Below, piece by piece: positions 45,793-59,048 of a stretch of DNA of 64,000 nt; the first letter of the stretch is position 1, and every line of letters begins with the position of its first letter. Source of the DNA: Psychrobacillus sp. FSL K6-4046 (GTDB taxonomy: Bacteria; Bacillota; Bacilli; Bacillales_A; Planococcaceae); NCBI RefSeq assembly GCF_038624605.1, contig NZ_CP152020.1, positions 2,597,312 to 2,661,311 of the forward strand, read 5' to 3'. The notes beneath the pieces were generated by a model. The model worked only from the letters and a program-made list of their open reading frames with translations. It made no database searches and had not been told where the DNA came from. Position numbers and translations under genes: made by a program.

Positions 45793-48700
45793 GCACGGAC
45801 CTCCTGTAACTTCATCGTATCCGTAGAGAAGCTCATCGATTCAATTACTCGAACCATTGCCTCTGCTGTATCTAGAGAAGTTAAGCAAGGAATTCCATTT
45901 TCAACAGACTCTCTACGAATTCGGAAGCCGTCACGCTCGGGCTGCATGCCTTTTGTTAAAGTATTAATAACAAATTGCGCTTCCCCTTTTTGAATAACAT
46001 CAAGTAAAGTAGTTCCCTTAGAACCAATTTTGTCAACAATATCTACTGGAATACCTGCCTCTTGAATTGCTTTAGCTGTACCCTCAGTTGCAATTATACG
46101 GAAGCCAATTGCGTGGAAACGCTTAGCGATATCTGTTGCTTCTTCTTTGTCTTTATCAGAAATCGTCATTAGCACTGAGCCATGATCCTTAATTTCCATT
46201 CCTGCAGCTACTAGGCCTTTATAGAGGGCTTTTTCTAATGTTATGTCTTTACCCATAACCTCTCCAGTCGATTTCATCTCTGGCCCTAGGGTAATATCTA
46301 CACGGCGCAGCTTAGCAAAGCTGAATACAGGGACCTTTACATATACTCCTGGACTATTTGGTGCAAGCCCTGTTTTAAAGCCTTGCTCTACAATGGATTT
46401 TCCTAAAATTGCCTTTGTTGCAATATTTGCCATTGGAATCGATGTAATTTTACTTAAGAAAGGTACCGTACGGCTTGAGCGTGGGTTTACTTCAATTACA
46501 TAAACCTCGTCTTTGGAAATTACATATTGAATATTCATCAGACCTACTATTTTTAAGCCTCTTGCCAGTCTCGTTGTATAATCTACCAATGTGTCTATAT
46601 GTTTTTGTGATAGCTTTTGTGGTGGATATACAGCGATTGAATCACCTGAGTGCACTCCTGCTCGCTCAATATGCTCCATGATACCTGGTATTAGAACATT
46701 CTCTCCATCACAGATTGCATCGACTTCTACCTCTGTACCAGTTAAGTAACGGTCAATTAAAACGGGCTTTTCGGGGCTAGCTTCAACCGCGTTTTCCATA
46801 TAGTGTTTAATTTCATCTTCATTGTAAACGATTTGCATTGCTCGACCACCTAAAACATAAGAAGGTCTAACTAATACCGGATAACTAATTTCATTAGCTA
46901 TTTCAATAGCTTCTTCTACAGATACTGCTGTCTTACCTAGCGGCTGAGGAATTCCTATTTCGTGAAGAGCAGCCTCAAATTTATTGCGATTTTCTGCTCG
47001 ATCGATATCTTCTAGAGTAGTGCCTAATATTTTTACGCCTCGTTCTTCTAACGCTTCCGCTAGGTTGATCGCTGTTTGACCGCCAAACTGTACAACTACT
47101 CCTTTTGGCTTTTCAAGGTCCACGATGTGCATGACGTCTTCTACCGTTAATGGCTCAAAGTACAATTTATCTGAGATGGAGAAATCGGTAGAAACTGTTT
47201 CTGGATTATTATTAATAATAATCGCTTCATAGCCTGCTTCTTTGATGGCCCATACAGAGTGAACTGTTGCATAATCAAATTCAACTCCTTGCCCGATTCT
47301 AATTGGACCAGAACCAAGTACGATGACACTTTCTTTATCCGTTCGAATGGATTCGTTTTCCTCTTCATATGTCCCGTAGAAATAAGGAGTTTCTGATTCA
47401 AACTCTCCTGCACAAGTATCTACCATTTTGTAAACTGGTGTAATTCCATGTTCCTTTTTAAAGTTATATACTTCTATTTCTTTCACGTTCCAGTACTTTG
47501 CTATTGTTTTATCAGCAAAGCCCATTCTTTTTGCTTTATAAAGAATTTCTTGATTAAACGGATTCTCTTGTATTACCTTTTCATATTGCACGATGTTCTG
47601 TAATTTGTTTAAGAAAAACAGATCTATTTGAGACCATTCATGTATTTGCTCGATGCTCACACCACGGCGAAGTGCCTCTCCTATAAAGAATAAGCGCTCA
47701 TCTCCTGCGCGACGAATTCTTTTGGCAATCCATTCGTCTGTTATGGATTCGCTGTTCTTCATTTCCAAATGGAAGTGACCTGTTTCTAATGAACGAACAG
47801 ATTTTAAGATTGCCTCTTCAAATGTACGTCCTAGCGACATTACTTCTCCGGTTGCCTTCATTTGTGTTCCAAGGTTACGTTTTGCTGATTCGAATTTATC
47901 GAACGGCCATCTAGGAATTTTTGCAACAATATAGTCTAAAGCTGGCTCGAAGCAAGCGTATGTCTTTCCAGTTACAGGATTCATCATTTCATCTAGTGTA
48001 AGTCCTACTGCAATTTTTGCTGCAAGCTTCGCGATTGGATAGCCAGTTGCCTTTGATGCAAGTGCTGATGAACGACTTACACGTGGGTTAACTTCAATAA
48101 TATAGTACTGGAAGCTATATGGATCTAAAGCAAGCTGCACATTACATCCACCTTCGATTTTCAGCGCACGGATAATCTTTAAGGAAACATTTCGAAGCAT
48201 TTGGTTTTCACGGTCCGACAATGTTTGTGTCGGAGCTACTACAATCGAGTCTCCCGTATGAATGCCTACTGGGTCAACATTTTCCATATTACAAACAACG
48301 ATTGCATTATCAGCTGAATCTCGCATTACTTCATATTCAATCTCTTTGAAGCCAGCAATCGATTTTTCTAGTAGACATTGAGTCACAGGGCTGTACTTTA
48401 AACCACTAGTTACGATTTCCACTAGATCTGTATCATTGTGACAAATACCTCCCCCGGTTCCTCCTAAGGTAAAGGCCGGTCTTACTATTACTGGGTATCC
48501 GATTCGCTCTACAAACGCCTTTGCTTCGTCTAGGTTGTGGATAATATCACTTTCCGGTACTGGTTCATTCAATTCATTCATTAACGTACGGAATAAGTCA
48601 CGATCCTCTGCTTTATGAATCGCCTCTAGTTTTGTACCAAGAATTTCAATTCCTAACTCATCCAATATACCTGATTCATCTAATTGAATCGCCATGTTCA

Positions 48701-48986
48701 AACCTGTCTGTCCTCCTAAAGTTGGAAGGATTGCATCTGGACGCTCTTTGCGAATGATCTTACTCACAAATGGAAGAGTAATAGGTTCAATATATACTTT
48801 GTCTGCAATTTCTGTATCTGTCATAATAGTTGCTGGATTTGAGTTTACTAATATTACTTTGTAGCCTTCTTCTTTAAGGGAAATACATGCTTGTGTCCCC
48901 GCATAGTCAAACTCTGCAGCTTGACCGATAACAATTGGACCAGATCCGATTACTAAAATAGTTTCTATATCTTTACGTTTAGGCAT
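45789..48986 (-). CDS. carB: Carbamoyl-phosphate synthase large subunit, pyrimidine-specific
   Basis: Makes carbamoyl phosphate from bicarbonate, ATP and ammonia supplied by CarA. The 1065-residue protein has two ATP-grasp halves (about 1-400 and 550-930, each opening with [14 protein letters not shown]-x-IGQ), an oligomerisation domain between them and a C-terminal regulatory MGS-like domain. Corresponds to pyrAB of B. subtilis. Its start lies within the carA stop region (8-bp overlap). Confidence 0.97.
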
Positions 48987-50079
48987 GTGAAGTCTCCTTT
49001 TTGCTTTCTTTATTCATTAGTTCAATAAATTGATCAAATAAGTGGGTTGAGTCTTCTGGACCGCATGACCCTTCTGGATGAAACTGTACACAAAATACGG
49101 GATATTTTTTATGTCTTACACCTTCAATTGTCCCATCATTTAATGCTAGATGAGTAATTTCTAAATCCGTGTTAGAGATTGAATCTGCATCAATCGCATA
49201 GCCATGATTTTGTGAAGTTAGCTCTGTTCTTCCAGTAGTTAAATCTTTTACTGGATGATTTCCACCTCGGTGACCAAATTTTAGTTTGAAGGACGTTGCA
49301 CCACTTGCTAGTGAAATTAACTGATGACCTAGACAAACTCCGAAGATTGGAACATTTCCGATTAGACCTTTTACCATTTCAATAGACTCTGGTATATCTG
49401 TCGGATCCCCAGGGCCATTAGAAAGCATCACTCCATCAGGGCGCATAGCTAAAATCTCTTCAGCAGATGTATTAAAGGGTACTACAATAACGTCACAATC
49501 ACGTTTATTTAACTCTCTTAGTATTCCATGCTTCATACCGAAGTCTACTAATACAACTCGTTTACCTCGCCCTGGACTTGGATAAGGTCTCGTAATAGAA
49601 ACCTGCTCCACTACGTTTTTAGGAATATCAGTAGATTTTAACGTTGCCACGGTTTCTTCCACATTCACTTCTTCTCCAGCAGCTGTTAGCGTTCCTTTTA
49701 GAGAACCGTGCTTACGAATAATGCGTGTCAGCTTTCGAGTATCTATTCCTTCAATTCCTGGAATATTTTTTAAAGTTAAAAATTCATTCAATGTACTTTG
49801 GTTACGGAAGTTAGATGGGTTCTCTGCTAGCTCCCGAACTACAACCCCAGACAAGGCGATCTCTATTGCTTCAAAATCATCTGGATTAATACCGTAATTA
49901 CCTACCATCGGATACGTAAAAGTAAGTATTTGACTACAGTTGGATGGATCTGATATAGACTCCTGGTAACCGGTCATAGCAGTTGTAAAAATTACTTCTC
50001 CAATAGTCCCTAATTCACTACCAAATGCATTTCCTTTAAAAACAGTACCGTCTTCTAATATTAAATATCTTGTTTTCAT
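48979..50079 (-). CDS. carA: Carbamoyl-phosphate synthase small subunit
   Basis: Glutaminase that feeds ammonia to CarB; 366 residues. The C-terminal class I amidotransferase domain has the nucleophile Cys in [12 protein letters not shown] near 245 and the His-Glu pair in [13 protein letters not shown] near 340. Start ATG at 50079 (MKTRYLI), 7 bases after GGAGG and overlapping the pyrC stop; the ATG 18 bp upstream precedes that ribosome site. B. subtilis pyrAA equivalent. Confidence 0.96.
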   Translation of the reverse strand: MKTRYLILEDGTVFKGNAFGSELGTIGEVIFTTAMTGYQESISDPSNCSQILTFTYPMVGNYGINPDDFEAIEIALSGVVVRELAENPSNFRNQSTLNEFLTLKNIPGIEGIDTRKLTRIIRKHGSLKGTLTAAGEEVNVEETVATLKSTDIPKNVVEQVSITRPYPSPGRGKRVVLVDFGMKHGILRELNKRDCDVIVVPFNTSAEEILAMRPDGVMLSNGPGDPTDIPESIEMVKGLIGNVPIFGVCLGHQLISLASGATSFKLKFGHRGGNHPVKDLTTGRTELTSQNHGYAIDADSISNTDLEITHLALNDGTIEGVRHKKYPVFCVQFHPEGSCGPEDSTHLFDQFIELMNKESKKETSHA

Positions 50080-51356
50080 GCCTGTTCCTCCTGCCATACT
50101 ATTTCTCCGTTATAAATCGTTACTTGTGGCCAACCTGTACAAACCCATCCATCAAACGGAGTATTTTTTCCTTTAGAAAGGAATGCTTCTTTATCTATTT
50201 TTTGTTCTTTTTTTAAATCTACTAATACTAAATCAGCTGGAGCTCCTACTTCTAGCTTGCCAAATTCAAACCCAAATACGTTTGCTGGCTTGATGGTCAA
50301 ATAATCTAGCAGTTGCTTTAATGACCACGCCCCCGTTTTTACGAAATGAGTATACAGTAATGGGAATGCCGTCTCTAATCCAACTATTCCAAAGGGAGCC
50401 TTTTCGAAACCATGTGCTTTTTCTTCATCTGTGTGAGGGGCATGATCTGTTGCTATAAAATCTAAAGTTCCATCTAACAATCCCTCACGTAAAGCCATCA
50501 TGTCGTCTCTACCTCTTAGCGGAGGATTCATCTTCCAAATTGCATCATTTGCTGGAATATCCTCCTCGCAAAGTAATAAATGATGTGGACTTACTTCTGC
50601 AGTAACATGGATGCCGGCTTTCTTAGCGTCTCGAATCACTCGAACAGATTCCTTTGTACTTACATGGCAAACATGATAATGTGCTCCTGCTGCTTCAGCT
50701 AATAATATATCTCTCGCAATATGTACCGATTCTGAAACCGAATGGATTCCTTTTAATCCAAGCTCTTCATTTCGCTTTCCTTTATGCATTACCCCACCGT
50801 ACAAAAGGGAATTATCCTCACAGTGAGCTACAACAGGAATAGTATGTTTTGCTGCCTCTTGCATCGCTTCCAGCATAGTTCCAGCTGTTTGTACACCGAC
50901 TCCATCATCTGTTAAAGCAAATGCACCAAGTTCTTTTAGTGCGGCTATATCTGTACGTTCTTTACCTGCTTGACGTATGGTAATAGAAGCATAAGGAAGT
51001 ACTCGAACTAGTGCATTTTTATCTACTAAATCTAATACATGAGAGAAGTTTTCTACTGTATCTGGAACTGGACGAGTATTTGGCATCGCACAAATCGTAG
51101 TATATCCCCCTTTTGCAGCAGCCTTAGTTCCTGTTTCTATTGTTTCTTTATGCTCTCCACCTGGCTCACGTAAATGAACGTGCACATCGATAAAGCCAGC
51201 GGACAGTAACATTCCTTTACCATCAATCACTTGCGCATCTTCTAAAGTAGGAGTAGGCGTAATTTCAGCTATTTTTCCGTCTTTTACTACAACTGAGGTA
51301 GTTTGTAATTCACCTGATTTGTTTACTAGTTGGACGTTTTGAATAATTTTTGTCAT
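50076..51356 (-). CDS. pyrC: Dihydroorotase
   Basis: Zinc amidohydrolase that closes carbamoyl-aspartate to dihydroorotate. The 426-residue class I enzyme has [15 protein letters not shown] near residue 58, metal His residues in VVAHCED and [11 protein letters not shown], and IATDHAPHT near 303 with the catalytic Asp. It starts 1 bp after the pyrB stop region. Confidence 0.96.
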   Translation of the reverse strand: MTKIIQNVQLVNKSGELQTTSVVVKDGKIAEITPTPTLEDAQVIDGKGMLLSAGFIDVHVHLREPGGEHKETIETGTKAAAKGGYTTICAMPNTRPVPDTVENFSHVLDLVDKNALVRVLPYASITIRQAGKERTDIAALKELGAFALTDDGVGVQTAGTMLEAMQEAAKHTIPVVAHCEDNSLLYGGVMHKGKRNEELGLKGIHSVSESVHIARDILLAEAAGAHYHVCHVSTKESVRVIRDAKKAGIHVTAEVSPHHLLLCEEDIPANDAIWKMNPPLRGRDDMMALREGLLDGTLDFIATDHAPHTDEEKAHGFEKAPFGIVGLETAFPLLYTHFVKTGAWSLKQLLDYLTIKPANVFGFEFGKLEVGAPADLVLVDLKKEQKIDKEAFLSKGKNTPFDGWVCTGWPQVTIYNGEIVWQEEQA

Positions 51357-51357
51357 T

Positions 51358-52236
51358 TTATTCTCTCCCTTTTAAGATCATCTCGATAACAGCCATTCGG
51401 ATATAAACACCATTTTCCATTTGCTTAAAAATTCTAGAACGTTCACACTCTACTAATTCACTAGCTATTTCCACGTCACGGTTAAAAGGGGCAGGGTGCA
51501 TAATGATTGCTCCATCTTTCATCCTTCGTTCCCGATTTACTGTAAGGCCATAAGACTTGTTGTACGCTTCCTTTGAAAAAGAAGCCAAACCATCGTGACG
51601 TTCATGTTGTACGCGAAGCATCATTAATACATCACTTGTTTCTATCGCTTCCTCAAAACTATTAATAGTTTCAAATTCTCCTTGCCACTCAGGAGGACAG
51701 ACAAATTGAACGGTAGCTCCTAGTCTAGTAAGAGCTTGAGCATTAGACCTTGCCACCCTGCTATGCACTATGTCCCCTACTATCGTGACAATTTTATCCT
51801 CTAAAGTACCAAACTCCTGCCAGATCGTAAAAATATCTAACAGACTTTGAGTCGGATGATTTCCAGTGCCATCTCCGCCGTTAATGATTGCAGGCTTTAC
51901 ATTACCTATCAGCTCTTCAAAATAGTTGTTTTGCTCATGTCTTATAACTAGTGCATCAAGTCCTATAGCTTCCAGTACCTTTACTGTGTCATATAATGTT
52001 TCACCTTTTAACGTGCTTGAAAATCCAGCTTCAAACGGCAGCACATCGATTGGGAGCCTTCTTTCTGCCATTTCAAAGCTCATCTTAGTTCTAGTGCTCG
52101 GCTCAAAAAAGAGATTTGCCATTGTATATTTATTTTTTAAAGTAGAGGCTGCGCCTGTTCGGAATGCTTCGGCTTGTTCTAATATTGCAATTATTTGTTC
52201 TACAGATAATTCCTTCATTGAGACTAAATTTTTCAT
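51358..52236 (-). CDS. pyrB: Aspartate carbamoyltransferase catalytic subunit
   Basis: Joins carbamoyl phosphate and aspartate. The 292-residue protein has the carbamoyl-phosphate motif [13 protein letters not shown] near residue 45 and HPTQSLLD near 128. Start ATG at 52236 ([10 protein letters not shown]) is chosen: the ribosome site AAAGGCGG is 6 bases upstream, whereas the open frame back to 52293 runs through the attenuator hairpin. No regulatory PyrI subunit, as usual in Bacillales. Confidence 0.95.
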   Translation of the reverse strand: MKNLVSMKELSVEQIIAILEQAEAFRTGAASTLKNKYTMANLFFEPSTRTKMSFEMAERRLPIDVLPFEAGFSSTLKGETLYDTVKVLEAIGLDALVIRHEQNNYFEELIGNVKPAIINGGDGTGNHPTQSLLDIFTIWQEFGTLEDKIVTIVGDIVHSRVARSNAQALTRLGATVQFVCPPEWQGEFETINSFEEAIETSDVLMMLRVQHERHDGLASFSKEAYNKSYGLTVNRERRMKDGAIIMHPAPFNRDVEIASELVECERSRIFKQMENGVYIRMAVIEMILKGRE

Positions 52237-52381
52237 AAATATCCGCCTTTCTATAAAAAAAACCTCTTGAAAAAGCTCAAGAGGGTTCGTCAAAGCATGA
52301 TCAAAGAAGAGATTTTTTACTAAAATTCTCTTTTCAATCTGAACCCTTCGTTGACTCTCTGTTCAACTTTTTAAAAGGTCA
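52237..52381 (-). promoter_or_regulatory. PyrR-dependent attenuator between pyrP and pyrB
   Basis: On the minus strand, a PyrR binding hairpin with loop ACAGAGAG closed by GTTGA/TCAAC (52366-52350) matches the CNGNGAG loop consensus. It is followed by a terminator hairpin CTCTTGAGC..CAAGAG with a run of eight T (about 52286-52254). UMP-bound PyrR would favour termination. Confidence 0.8.
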
Positions 52382-53704
52382 TTATTCTATTGTCTCGTTA
52401 CCTGATGCTTGTGCTTCTTTTTTACCTGGTAGTATCCAGTTTAAAACTACACCAACGATTGCTGCTAGTGCCATACCTTCCACACTCAAAGCCTCTGTAA
52501 CAATAAATTTAGCTCCACCTATACCGATTACAAGGATTACCGACGCAATAACTAGATTTCTGCTATTCCCAAAATCAATATTTGCCTCTACTAGCATTCG
52601 CAATCCGCTAGAAGCGATAATTCCGAATAGAAGGATCGATACTCCACCGAGTACTGCAGTAGGTATCGTTGTGATTAGAGCCATGCCTTTACCAAAGAAA
52701 GACAGTAGTATAGCGATCACAGCCGCACCCATTATGACATACACACTATATACGCGAGTAATTGCCAATACCCCAATATTTTCACCATAGGTTGTCTTTG
52801 GAGGTCCGCCGATTAAGGCACTAGCAAATGTTCCAAGACCATCCCCTAGAAGAGATCGATGTAAACCTGGTTCTTTGATGTAGTCTCTATTAACTACCTT
52901 CCCTAATACTAATTGGTGGCCAATATGTTCCGAAATAGTAACAATGACAATTGGTACCATAATGAGCAAGATTCTAGAAGTAACTTCAAAGTCATAATGA
53001 ACACCTGGTATTAAGAAATCAGGTAACGCTAGTAAGCTAGCCTCTTTAACTGGTGTAAAATCTACAATACCAATGAGGATAGAGTAGAGATATCCAACTA
53101 CTAAGCCTATTAAAATTGGCATTGTGCTAATAATATTTTTAAAAAAGATTGTACAAATGATTGCTGTAAACAATGTCACTAGCGCTGCTGAAAAATGTAA
53201 AAAGCTATATTCTTTTAAACCAGTTTCTACATTTGTAATATTCATGGCCATGTCCACTGCTACTCCTGCTAATCCAAGACCAATAACCATGATTACCGGA
53301 CCAACAACGATTGGTGGTAATAGCTTCATAATCCACTTATAGCCACTCTTCCAAATGATCAGTGACACTACACCATATACCAAACCGACGAATACTGCTC
53401 CAATCATGGCATTTCCCGGGTCTATAGCTTTACCTGTTGATTCATTTAATCCATTTGAAGCAACTAGTATAGGCGCTATAAAAGCAAAGGAGGAACCAAG
53501 ATACGCTGGTACTTGAAATCTGGTTATCATTAAAAAAATGATAGTTGCTATACCACTGGTTAGCAATGCGATAGCGGGACTTAACCCTACAAGCTGAGGT
53601 ACTAATATTGTTGAGCCAAACATTGCAAACATGTGCTGAAAGCTTAAAGTAATCAGCTGTCCACCTGTAGGCTTGTCATTTACATCTAATATTGCCTTTG
53701 ACAT
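52382..53704 (-). CDS. pyrP: Uracil permease
   Basis: Uracil:proton symporter of the NCS2/NAT family, 440 residues with about 14 membrane segments. Family features: QHMFAMFGSTILVPQLVG near residue 27 and the signature segment TISEHIGHQLVLGKV near 260 with GGPPKTTYGENIG near 298. It follows pyrR by only 22 bp, leaving no room for the attenuator found there in B. subtilis. Confidence 0.96.
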   Translation of the reverse strand: MSKAILDVNDKPTGGQLITLSFQHMFAMFGSTILVPQLVGLSPAIALLTSGIATIIFLMITRFQVPAYLGSSFAFIAPILVASNGLNESTGKAIDPGNAMIGAVFVGLVYGVVSLIIWKSGYKWIMKLLPPIVVGPVIMVIGLGLAGVAVDMAMNITNVETGLKEYSFLHFSAALVTLFTAIICTIFFKNIISTMPILIGLVVGYLYSILIGIVDFTPVKEASLLALPDFLIPGVHYDFEVTSRILLIMVPIVIVTISEHIGHQLVLGKVVNRDYIKEPGLHRSLLGDGLGTFASALIGGPPKTTYGENIGVLAITRVYSVYVIMGAAVIAILLSFFGKGMALITTIPTAVLGGVSILLFGIIASSGLRMLVEANIDFGNSRNLVIASVILVIGIGGAKFIVTEALSVEGMALAAIVGVVLNWILPGKKEAQASGNETIE

Positions 53705-53726
53705 TTAAGTCGCCACCTTTTTTGGT

Positions 53727-54447
<721 letters not shown>

Positions 54448-54454
54448 TGTAATC

Positions 54455-54483
54455 AGTATATCTGACTATTCTTCTTTTGGCAA
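54455..54483 (-). promoter_or_regulatory. Sigma-A promoter of the pyr operon
   Basis: TTGCCA at 54483-54478, a 17-bp spacer, and TATACT at 54460-54455. It overlaps the last codons of rluD, so the pyr operon starts within the end of the upstream gene. Confidence 0.75.
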
Positions 54484-55392
54484 TGCTGTTTTTCTCAAAT
54501 CTTGCAATAAATCCGTGAAATCCTCTGGTAGTGGGTATGAGAATTCTAAGTATTCCCCGGTTCTAGGCTGTATAAACCCAAGAACTCCCGCATGTAAAAC
54601 CTGTCCATTAAAGTTTAGTGTTTTCTTTGGACCATATTTGGGATCCCCAGCTAAAGGATAACCAATATACTTCATATGAACACGGATTTGGTGTGTTCTA
54701 CCAGTTTCTAACTGACATTCCACTAAAGTATATTTGTTAAAGCGTTCTAATACACGGAAATGAGTTACAGCATGCTTACCATTATCAACGACTGCCATGT
54801 TTTGACGTTCTTTTTTGTCTCGGCCAATCGGTGCATCAATTGTACCTTTGTCATGAGCAATGTGGCCATGAACAAGTGCTGTATATTTACGAGTAACAGT
54901 TTTCTTTACAAGTTGGTCTACTAAAGAAACATGGGCAACATCGTTTTTAGCTACCATTAAAAGGCCTGTCGTATCCTTGTCAATACGGTGGACAATTCCC
55001 GGTCGTAATACTCCGTTAATACCAGAAAGGTCCTTAATTTGATGCATAAGACCATTAACAAGCGTACCGCTAAGATGTCCGGGAGCCGGATGAACTACCA
55101 TACCTCTTGGCTTATACACTACTAATACATCCTCGTCTTCATAAACGATTTCAAGGTTTAAGTTTTCTGCCACTATGTCTAGCTCAACTACTTCAGGAGG
55201 TGTGACAATAATAACATCGCCTTCTTTTACCTTGTAGCTTGTTTTGGCAGGCTCGTTATTAACTAATACACTACCATCTTTTATAAAATTTTGAATTTGT
55301 GTACGAGACCAGTCTGTATCAAAAGAAGCAATTGCTTTATCAATTCTCTCTTTTTCTTGTTCCTTTTCAATAATAAACGTTAATTCTTCCAT
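54466..55392 (-). CDS. rluD: 23S rRNA pseudouridine synthase, RluD family
   Basis: Converts uridines in 23S rRNA to pseudouridine. The 308-residue protein has an N-terminal S4 RNA-binding domain (about 15-75) and the catalytic domain with HRIDKDTTGLLMVAKN near residue 137, whose Asp is the nucleophile. B. subtilis ylyB equivalent; starts at the lspA stop. Confidence 0.94.
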   Translation of the reverse strand: MEELTFIIEKEQEKERIDKAIASFDTDWSRTQIQNFIKDGSVLVNNEPAKTSYKVKEGDVIIVTPPEVVELDIVAENLNLEIVYEDEDVLVVYKPRGMVVHPAPGHLSGTLVNGLMHQIKDLSGINGVLRPGIVHRIDKDTTGLLMVAKNDVAHVSLVDQLVKKTVTRKYTALVHGHIAHDKGTIDAPIGRDKKERQNMAVVDNGKHAVTHFRVLERFNKYTLVECQLETGRTHQIRVHMKYIGYPLAGDPKYGPKKTLNFNGQVLHAGVLGFIQPRTGEYLEFSYPLPEDFTDLLQDLRKTALPKEE

Positions 55393-55889
55393 TATTTCAC
55401 CTTTTTCTTTTCAGCTCGTTCTTCTTGTAGTATAAAAATAATTACTACTACAACTCCTATAGTCAGGGCAGCATCTGCAATATTAAAAATCGGAAAATCA
55501 TAGTTAACAATTGGAATGAGCACATCTACAAAATCAACTACTTCGCCTTTCCAAAGTCGATCTATAAAGTTACCAATTGCTCCACCTAGTAAAAGCATTA
55601 ATCCTACTTGAAAAACAGGTTTCCCTTTTGCTTCCTTATGGAAGTAATAAATAATTGCAGCGATTACAATTATAGTAACTACCGCAAAAAACCCTATTTG
55701 TCCTTGGAGCATACCCCACGCGGCACCACGGTTACGATGTGAAAGCAGTGCAAAGTAAGGGTCCCAAATCATAATTTGCTCACCAAGCGTCATATTTTTA
55801 ACAACAAGCCATTTTGTCCATTGATCTAAGGCAATAACAAATACTGCTAGTCCATAAAATTTCCACACATTAATTCCCCCGATAATCAA
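55392..55889 (-). CDS. lspA: Lipoprotein signal peptidase
   Basis: Aspartic membrane protease that cleaves prolipoproteins before the lipid-modified cysteine. The 165-residue protein has four membrane segments and the two catalytic Asp motifs GNFIDRLWKGEVVDF near residue 110 and FNIADAALTIG near 137. It cuts proteins such as the transglutaminase-like lipoprotein at 31.2 kb. The real start could be the ATG at 55868 (MNVWKF... not exactly placed); 55889 gives normal length. Confidence 0.93.
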   Translation of the reverse strand: MIIGGINVWKFYGLAVFVIALDQWTKWLVVKNMTLGEQIMIWDPYFALLSHRNRGAAWGMLQGQIGFFAVVTIIVIAAIIYYFHKEAKGKPVFQVGLMLLLGGAIGNFIDRLWKGEVVDFVDVLIPIVNYDFPIFNIADAALTIGVVVVIIFILQEERAEKKKVK

Positions 55890-56177
55890 ATAAGCCTTAA
55901 CGACCTCTCTCGTCTGTAGTAATGAATATTACATCCAACTTATAATTATTAAAAAGATTTTTGCTGAATAATATTAAACAATCTACAATAGTTTACCATA
56001 GAAACCTATCTTACGTAAAAGAGCATCTATAGATTATACAAAGAAAAGTTAGGCTTCTCTTTAAACGTCCTGGGAAACTCTGTGTTATATAATACTTTGC
56101 TGTTTATGCAAATACTATACTAGCTCCTATAAAAAGGTGCCCTAATTAACAGGTTCGCTATATAATCACTCTCGTTA

Positions 56178-56220
56178 TAAAAAAAGCGAGTACGTAAACG
56201 ATAATCGTTCACGTACTCGC
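56178..56220 (-). terminator. ileS terminator
   Basis: Near-perfect stem GCGAGTACGTGAACGAT/ATCGTTTACGTACTCGC followed by TTTTTTT. The rest of the 396-bp gap (55890-56285) shows no gene; ylyA, which is here in B. subtilis, is absent. Confidence 0.93.
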
Positions 56221-56285
56221 CTTTATTCTTTTTGACTGTGGTTTTCGGTGCCTATGAATTTACATAAAGGACATCTATAAATTTA

Positions 56286-59048
56286 TTATACGTAATGTTT
56301 TTCTACAACTTCTGCACAACGAGTACATAAAGTCGGGTGAGCTTCGCTTTCTCCTACTGTTTCAGCAATAGTCCAGCAGCGTTCACATTTTTCACCATCT
56401 GCTTTTTCTATTACAACAGATGAATGCTCAAGCACTAAACTGTTTGCTGGAGCATCAGATTGGGAGCCTCCCAGAACAAACTTAGATACGATAAATAATT
56501 GTGCAAAGTCAATTGCATCAGTATCGAACAATACTTTATATTCATCACTAACATATAACGTAACTTTTGCTTCTAATGATTTACCAATTGTCTTCGCATT
56601 ACGAGATTCCTCAAGCGCTTTAAGAACATCATCACGTAGTTCCATGATTTTTTCCCACTTAGGAGCAAGAGCTTCGAAAGCTGGGTATTCAACAGCATCT
56701 GGCATGTCAGTTAATTGGACACTTTCTTCCTTCTCATGCTCCAAATAAGCCCAAAGCTCATCTGTTGTATGGGGAAGAATTGGAGTTAACAGTTTCAATA
56801 AAGCTGAAAGTGTATCATACATGACGGATTGCATTGCACGACGATCTTTGTCATCTGCTCCATAAATATATACAACATCTTTTGCAATATCTAAATAGAA
56901 CGAGCTTAACTCTCCAGATACGAAGTTATTTACTGTGTGATAAACGGTCGCAAAATCATAGCGCTCATAAGCTGCTCTAACAGTCTTAATAACTTCTTGT
57001 AATTTCATGTACATGTATTGATCTACTTCACGTAAATCTTCAAATGCCACACGATTGCTTGCTGGATTGAAATCACTGATGTTCCCATGTAAGAAGCGAA
57101 GTGTATTACGGATTTTACGATATACCTCTGTCACTTGCTTAATAATTGCATCTGAAACTCGAACGTCAGCAGTATAGTCTACTGAAGCAACCCATAGTCG
57201 TAAAATGTCAGCACCTAACTGGTTCATTACTTTTGCAGGAACAATTACATTTCCTAGTGATTTACTCATTTTACGACCATTTCCGTCTAAAATAAATCCG
57301 TGACTTAGTAGCCCTTTGTATGGTGCATGACCATGCATAGCTGTACTTGTGATTAAAGAAGAGTTAAACCACCCACGATATTGGTCAGAACCTTCTAAAT
57401 ATAAGTCTGCTGGGAATACCAAATCATCACGTTCTTCTAAAACACCATGGTAGGAAGATCCAGAGTCAAACCAAACGTCCATAATATCTGTCTCTTTTGT
57501 AAAGATACCATTTGGGCTATGTGGATGTGTGAATCCTTCAGGAAGCAAGTCTTTCGCTTCTCTTTCAAACCAAATATTCGAACCATGCTCACGGAAAAGA
57601 TTTGATACATGAGCAATTGTTTCCTCTGTTAAAATCGGTTCTCCATCCTCTGCGTAAAACACTGGAATTGGCACACCCCATACACGCTGACGAGATATAC
57701 ACCAATCTCCACGGTCACGAATCATATTATATAAACGCGTTTCGCCCCATGCTGGTGTAAATTTAGTGTTACGGATAGATTGTAATAATTCATCTCTAAA
57801 TGCCTCAATTGAAGCAAACCATTGTGGTGTTGCACGGTAAATAACAGGCTTTTTCGTACGCCAGTCATGTGGATATGAGTGAGTAAAGAATGTAAGTTTC
57901 TCTAATGCTCCTGCTTCTTCTAATGCTTCTGTAATTGCTTTGTTGGCTGTATCATAGAATAACCCTTCGAAGCCTGGTGCTTCTGCTGTCATTACTCCAC
58001 GCTCATCTACTGGACAAAGCACATCTAGACCATAAGCTTTCCCTACGTAAAAGTCATCTTCCCCGTGTCCTGGTGCCGTATGAACACAACCAGTACCAGA
58101 TTCAGTAGTTACGTGTTCACCTAGGATTATTAAAGAATCACGGTCATACAAAGGATGTTTAGCAACTAGACGGTCCATTTCTTGACCAAGAATTGTACGT
58201 TCAATAGAATACTCTTCCCAGCCCAGCTCAGCTGCCACTGATTCTACCAAGTCTTTCGCTACAACATATTTATTTTCATTTGCTTGCACTACGACATACT
58301 CCACTCGTGGATGCAATGAAATAGCAAGGTTTGCTGGAATTGTCCATGGAGTTGTAGTCCAAATAATAAACTTGGTACCTTCTTCTAATACCCCTTTACC
58401 ATCTGTAACAGCAAAGCTTACATAAATGGATGGAGATTTTTTATCTTGATATTCAATTTCGGCCTCTGCTAACGCTGATTCACTTGAAGGTGACCAGTAA
58501 ACAGGCTTCAATCCTTTATAAATGTATCCCTTTTTAGCCATCGCACCAAATACCTCGATTTGGCGAGATTCAAATTCAGGCTTTAAAGTCACATAAGGAT
58601 TTTCCCAATCTCCACGCACACCCAAACGTTTAAACTGAGTACGTTGGTTGTCAATTTGTTGATAGGCATAATCCTCACATAGCTTTCTAAATTCAGCCAA
58701 TGATAATTCTTTACGCTTAACACCTTTGTTTGTTAAAGCCTGTTCAATTGGAAGTCCGTGAGTATCCCAGCCTGGCACATAAGGAGCATGATAGCCAGTC
58801 ATTGATTTGTGACGAACGATCATATCTTTTAGAACTTTGTTTAAAGCATGCCCAATATGAATATCACCGTTTGCATACGGAGGACCATCATGCAGGACGA
58901 AAAATGGACGATCTTTCGTTCTTTCTAAAACCTTCTTGTAGATGTCCTGTTCTTCCCATTTTGCTTGGATATCTACTTCTTTGACCGGTAGGTTTCCTCG
59001 CATAGGAAAGTCTGTTTTTGGCATTAATAATGTGTCTTTGTACTCCAT
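56286..59048 (-). CDS. ileS: Isoleucyl-tRNA synthetase
   Basis: Charges tRNA-Ile. The 920-residue class Ia enzyme has the HIGH motif [13 protein letters not shown] near residue 58, a CP1 editing domain with TWTTPWT near 230, the KMSKS motif [10 protein letters not shown] near 594 and a C-terminal zinc finger CERCW...CTRC. Start is the ATG at 59048 ([12 protein letters not shown]), after AAGGAGG; the in-frame ATG 18 bp upstream overlaps that ribosome site. Controlled by a T-box leader. Confidence 0.97.
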   Translation of the reverse strand: MEYKDTLLMPKTDFPMRGNLPVKEVDIQAKWEEQDIYKKVLERTKDRPFFVLHDGPPYANGDIHIGHALNKVLKDMIVRHKSMTGYHAPYVPGWDTHGLPIEQALTNKGVKRKELSLAEFRKLCEDYAYQQIDNQRTQFKRLGVRGDWENPYVTLKPEFESRQIEVFGAMAKKGYIYKGLKPVYWSPSSESALAEAEIEYQDKKSPSIYVSFAVTDGKGVLEEGTKFIIWTTTPWTIPANLAISLHPRVEYVVVQANENKYVVAKDLVESVAAELGWEEYSIERTILGQEMDRLVAKHPLYDRDSLIILGEHVTTESGTGCVHTAPGHGEDDFYVGKAYGLDVLCPVDERGVMTAEAPGFEGLFYDTANKAITEALEEAGALEKLTFFTHSYPHDWRTKKPVIYRATPQWFASIEAFRDELLQSIRNTKFTPAWGETRLYNMIRDRGDWCISRQRVWGVPIPVFYAEDGEPILTEETIAHVSNLFREHGSNIWFEREAKDLLPEGFTHPHSPNGIFTKETDIMDVWFDSGSSYHGVLEERDDLVFPADLYLEGSDQYRGWFNSSLITSTAMHGHAPYKGLLSHGFILDGNGRKMSKSLGNVIVPAKVMNQLGADILRLWVASVDYTADVRVSDAIIKQVTEVYRKIRNTLRFLHGNISDFNPASNRVAFEDLREVDQYMYMKLQEVIKTVRAAYERYDFATVYHTVNNFVSGELSSFYLDIAKDVVYIYGADDKDRRAMQSVMYDTLSALLKLLTPILPHTTDELWAYLEHEKEESVQLTDMPDAVEYPAFEALAPKWEKIMELRDDVLKALEESRNAKTIGKSLEAKVTLYVSDEYKVLFDTDAIDFAQLFIVSKFVLGGSQSDAPANSLVLEHSSVVIEKADGEKCERCWTIAETVGESEAHPTLCTRCAEVVEKHYV

